From the NCBI GenBank assembly GCA_006226375.1, contig SBHC01000063.1:1-64000 (forward strand): DNA of 64,000 bases, read 5' to 3'. The number at the start of each line of letters is the position of its first letter. Within the stretch, counting starts at the first letter, position 1. Origin of the DNA: Deltaproteobacteria bacterium. GTDB lineage: Bacteria > Myxococcota_C > UBA6777. This document shows, in pieces, positions 62,237 through 64,000 of this stretch. The translations under genes and the position numbers were made by a program. The notes beneath the pieces were generated by a model. That model ran no database searches and was not told where the DNA came from. It worked only from the letters and a program-made list of their open reading frames with translations.

Positions 62237-64000
62237 TTGTCCAATCCACCCAATTTTTCGACGTTATGGAAGCGCTACGAGTCCTTGTCCTCGTTTGAGC
62301 AAGAACTCTTGCAGTTGCTGTCGGTTCACTACGAGCCGCTACAGCGCAAAAGTCTGCTCCAGCTGTTGCGACGGGCTTCTCTTGCACCCTCCAAGGGAGA
62401 GCGCTTGACACAGCTTCGGTTAAAGAGCTTCCTTGATCACCTGACCATCGAAGGAATGCTTGACCGGGACAGCGGAGGCTACATTTGCTCTCCTACGTTG
62501 GTGGAGGAATGCACCCGCCAGTCCGTCGAGAACGGGACCTTTCAGGATTGGGTTCGCGCGGTTCGCGACTTGCACCCCACCCTTGGAGAACGCCGAAGCA
62601 GCTACCATTACCAGGGCTTCCTGCAAGGAGTTCGGGAAGTTCGGATAGCGATCTACCAAAACAACCTGGCGGCCTACCAGGATTGCATGACCAACCTCAA
62701 GCTCCAGTACACCGACAGGCTCCGGGTTCAGCATCCGAGCAGCATGATTCTTCAAAATGTCCGAAACGCAGGGTGGCTGTGCCATCGCCCCACAAGCTTC
62801 TTGTTTGATGGTTTTCGCCATGGGCTCTCGCAAGCCCTTCTGCAGTTGGTTCCCAGTTCAAGAATGTTCTCGCTGTTGGAGCAACTCTGCGCTTCCAACA
62901 CACTCAAAGATCCAACACCCTTTCAGATCATGTTGGCCGAGCAACAGCTCTTTCGCGGCGAGTTTGACGCGATGGAGCGAACCCTCTCTGGTGTAGAAGA
63001 CCACCGCGCTGCCGGGCTTTTGGCTTGCCTTGCGATCATGAAGTACGACTTCGACACAGCGGGCGAAAAGTGGGACGAAGCCGGAGCAAGCTGGCAAGAG
63101 AGCAAAGAAGGCTCTCTCACCCACACCATCATCCACTTGTTTACCTTGCTTCATCTGCTCTCGGACGGTCGCGATGAGGTCCTTCACCAAGCGGCAACGT
63201 ACAGCAAGCGAGCCCGAAAGAACGCTCCCAAAGATGTCCGCGAGATGTACAAGGTGTTTGAGACGCTCCTCCGCTTCCTGACTCAGCCTGGACAAGACAG
63301 CTTCCAGTTTGTTCATGAAGTGTTTGACACCACACCCTGGAACCATTTTACCGTCTGGTTGCAAGGCTGGTCGGTGGTTTGGATCGATCCTGGCGCAGCA
63401 CAGTCTCAGCGGGTTGGCCTCCGGCGCATGTACGAACGCGCCGGGATCTGCGGCTACCGCTGGATGCAAGCTGAGATGGCAGAGATCCTTCTTCGATTGG
63501 GTGCCAAAGAGAAGACGCTTGAGAGTCAGGCAAGTGCTTTCTGGGAAGAAACCCAGGCAAGGAGTCTGGTGGACCTTGTTCGCTCCCGTGAGCCCTGGGA
63601 AAGAACCCTTGATGCTCTGATCGCGCTCAAGCCCAAGACCAAAAAGGACAAGGAAGAAGAAGCCGCCGAAGAAAAGCCTGAACGGCTGGCCTGGTTTGTT
63701 CAAGGGGTGGGCAGCAAAGTCATCCTGGAAGCACGTCATCAAACCCGGAGCAAGAAGGGAACCTGGAGCAAAGGACGCAAGGTCTCGCTCCAGCGTCTGC
63801 GTGAGGAAGCCCACTCCCTCTCCTTCATGACAGTTCAAGACACCACAATTTGCCAGAACATCCATCGCCAGACCGCAAAGTACTACAACTACGGTCCCTC
63901 CCAGTACTCTTGGGACGACGAGGGCGCGCTCCTCGCGATGGTTGGCCATCCTCATGTATTCTGGAACAACGACAAAAATCACGTGCCGATTGAGCTAGAG
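62237..64000 (+). CDS. N-terminal part of a large protein, SNF2-helicase-like (partial)
   Basis: The frame opens after TAA (62228-62230) and runs without a stop to the window edge, 588 codons. The first start is TTG 62237 (LSNPPNFSTLWKRY); the next ATG is at 62455. It is missed by frame listing that requires a stop. The N terminus is helical with an internal Lys/Glu-rich stretch (KTKKDKEEEAAEEK, about 470). The last residues, DDEGALLAMVGHPHVFW, resemble the region just before the helicase core of large bacterial SNF2-family proteins. The helicase motifs would lie outside the window, so the assignment is tentative. Confidence 0.6.
   Translation, partial: MSNPPNFSTLWKRYESLSSFEQELLQLLSVHYEPLQRKSLLQLLRRASLAPSKGERLTQLRLKSFLDHLTIEGMLDRDSGGYICSPTLVEECTRQSVENGTFQDWVRAVRDLHPTLGERRSSYHYQGFLQGVREVRIAIYQNNLAAYQDCMTNLKLQYTDRLRVQHPSSMILQNVRNAGWLCHRPTSFLFDGFRHGLSQALLQLVPSSRMFSLLEQLCASNTLKDPTPFQIMLAEQQLFRGEFDAMERTLSGVEDHRAAGLLACLAIMKYDFDTAGEKWDEAGASWQESKEGSLTHTIIHLFTLLHLLSDGRDEVLHQAATYSKRARKNAPKDVREMYKVFETLLRFLTQPGQDSFQFVHEVFDTTPWNHFTVWLQGWSVVWIDPGAAQSQRVGLRRMYERAGICGYRWMQAEMAEILLRLGAKEKTLESQASAFWEETQARSLVDLVRSREPWERTLDALIALKPKTKKDKEEEAAEEKPERLAWFVQGVGSKVILEARHQTRSKKGTWSKGRKVSLQRLREEAHSLSFMTVQDTTICQNIHRQTAKYYNYGPSQYSWDDEGALLAMVGHPHVFWNNDKNHVPIELE

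Noticed and set aside
62858-63982. 374-aa minus-strand ORF
   Set aside because: Antisense to the long plus-strand frame that starts at 62237 and stays open to the window end.

Overview
The window looks like a chromosomal segment from a Myxococcota-type (deltaproteobacterial-lineage) predatory or soil/aquatic bacterium of moderate GC. Supporting signs are many Sec/SPII lipoproteins with low-complexity Pro/Thr/Ser/Glu linkers, myxobacterial-style cysteine-rich repeat lipoproteins, choice-of-anchor-D (ASH) repeats, beta-propeller repeats, a MopE-like motif, three atypical signalling proteins and a tmRNA whose tag reads ANDNVELALAA. The organism call is inference; there is no rRNA or tRNA to anchor it.

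Layout. 0-8.2 kb: the 3' end of a KASSKK-repeat (histone H1-like) gene, a DUF2330/HEAT-like secreted protein, a secreted protein interrupted by an in-frame TGA, a tRNA-queuosine mannosyltransferase-like enzyme and a giant ASH/vWA lipoprotein. 8.5-12.3 kb: beta-keto acid cleavage enzyme, Xaa-Pro aminopeptidase and an amidase-fold protein lacking its catalytic residues. 12.5-14.9 kb: a large cytosolic protein with DG-loop repeats and a caspase-like His/Cys pair. 14.9-18.3 kb: ceramidase-like lipoprotein plus cytochrome P460-like lipoprotein. 18.6-19.0 kb: ssrA with promoter and terminator. 19.1-26.0 kb: a histidine kinase/response regulator pair, TraB-family protein, TlpA-like protein, alpha/beta hydrolase and DUF1304 protein. 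26.1-32.9 kb: two tandem paralogous Cys-rich lipoproteins, the second with a long beta-propeller tail, and a heme- and copper-containing PHM-like lipoprotein. 33-35.3 kb: patatin/NTE-like phospholipase with two cNMP-binding domains.

35.3-40.3 kb is a divergent cluster (HD hydrolase-like; beta-rich protein; large protein with a possible ART-like C-terminal domain; small overlapping ORF). Two of its members share a GNADGxxSTEEL loop and the others, like the 12.6 kb protein, carry related N-terminal helical modules; I read this as a modular effector-like family. 40.3-43.2 kb: rhodanese, MenH-like hydrolase and a Ser/Thr kinase whose C-terminal half resembles the CARF sensor of RtcR, the RNA-repair regulator. 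I consider this kinase-CARF fusion and the DG-loop family the best candidates for something undescribed.

43.2-64 kb: two lipoproteins (MopE-like and IPT/TIG), a mono-heme cytochrome, a persulfide-dioxygenase-like MBL enzyme, SulP transporter, an acidic Gly/Asp-tailed protein, a GH13 enzyme, a polytopic membrane protein, a second kinase fused to degenerate phosphorelay domains, another Cys-rich lipoprotein, DUF924 and coiled-coil proteins, a Cys-less rhodanese, an enoyl-CoA hydratase/isomerase, and the N-terminal 588 codons of a large protein that resembles the N-terminal region of SNF2-family helicases and runs off the window.
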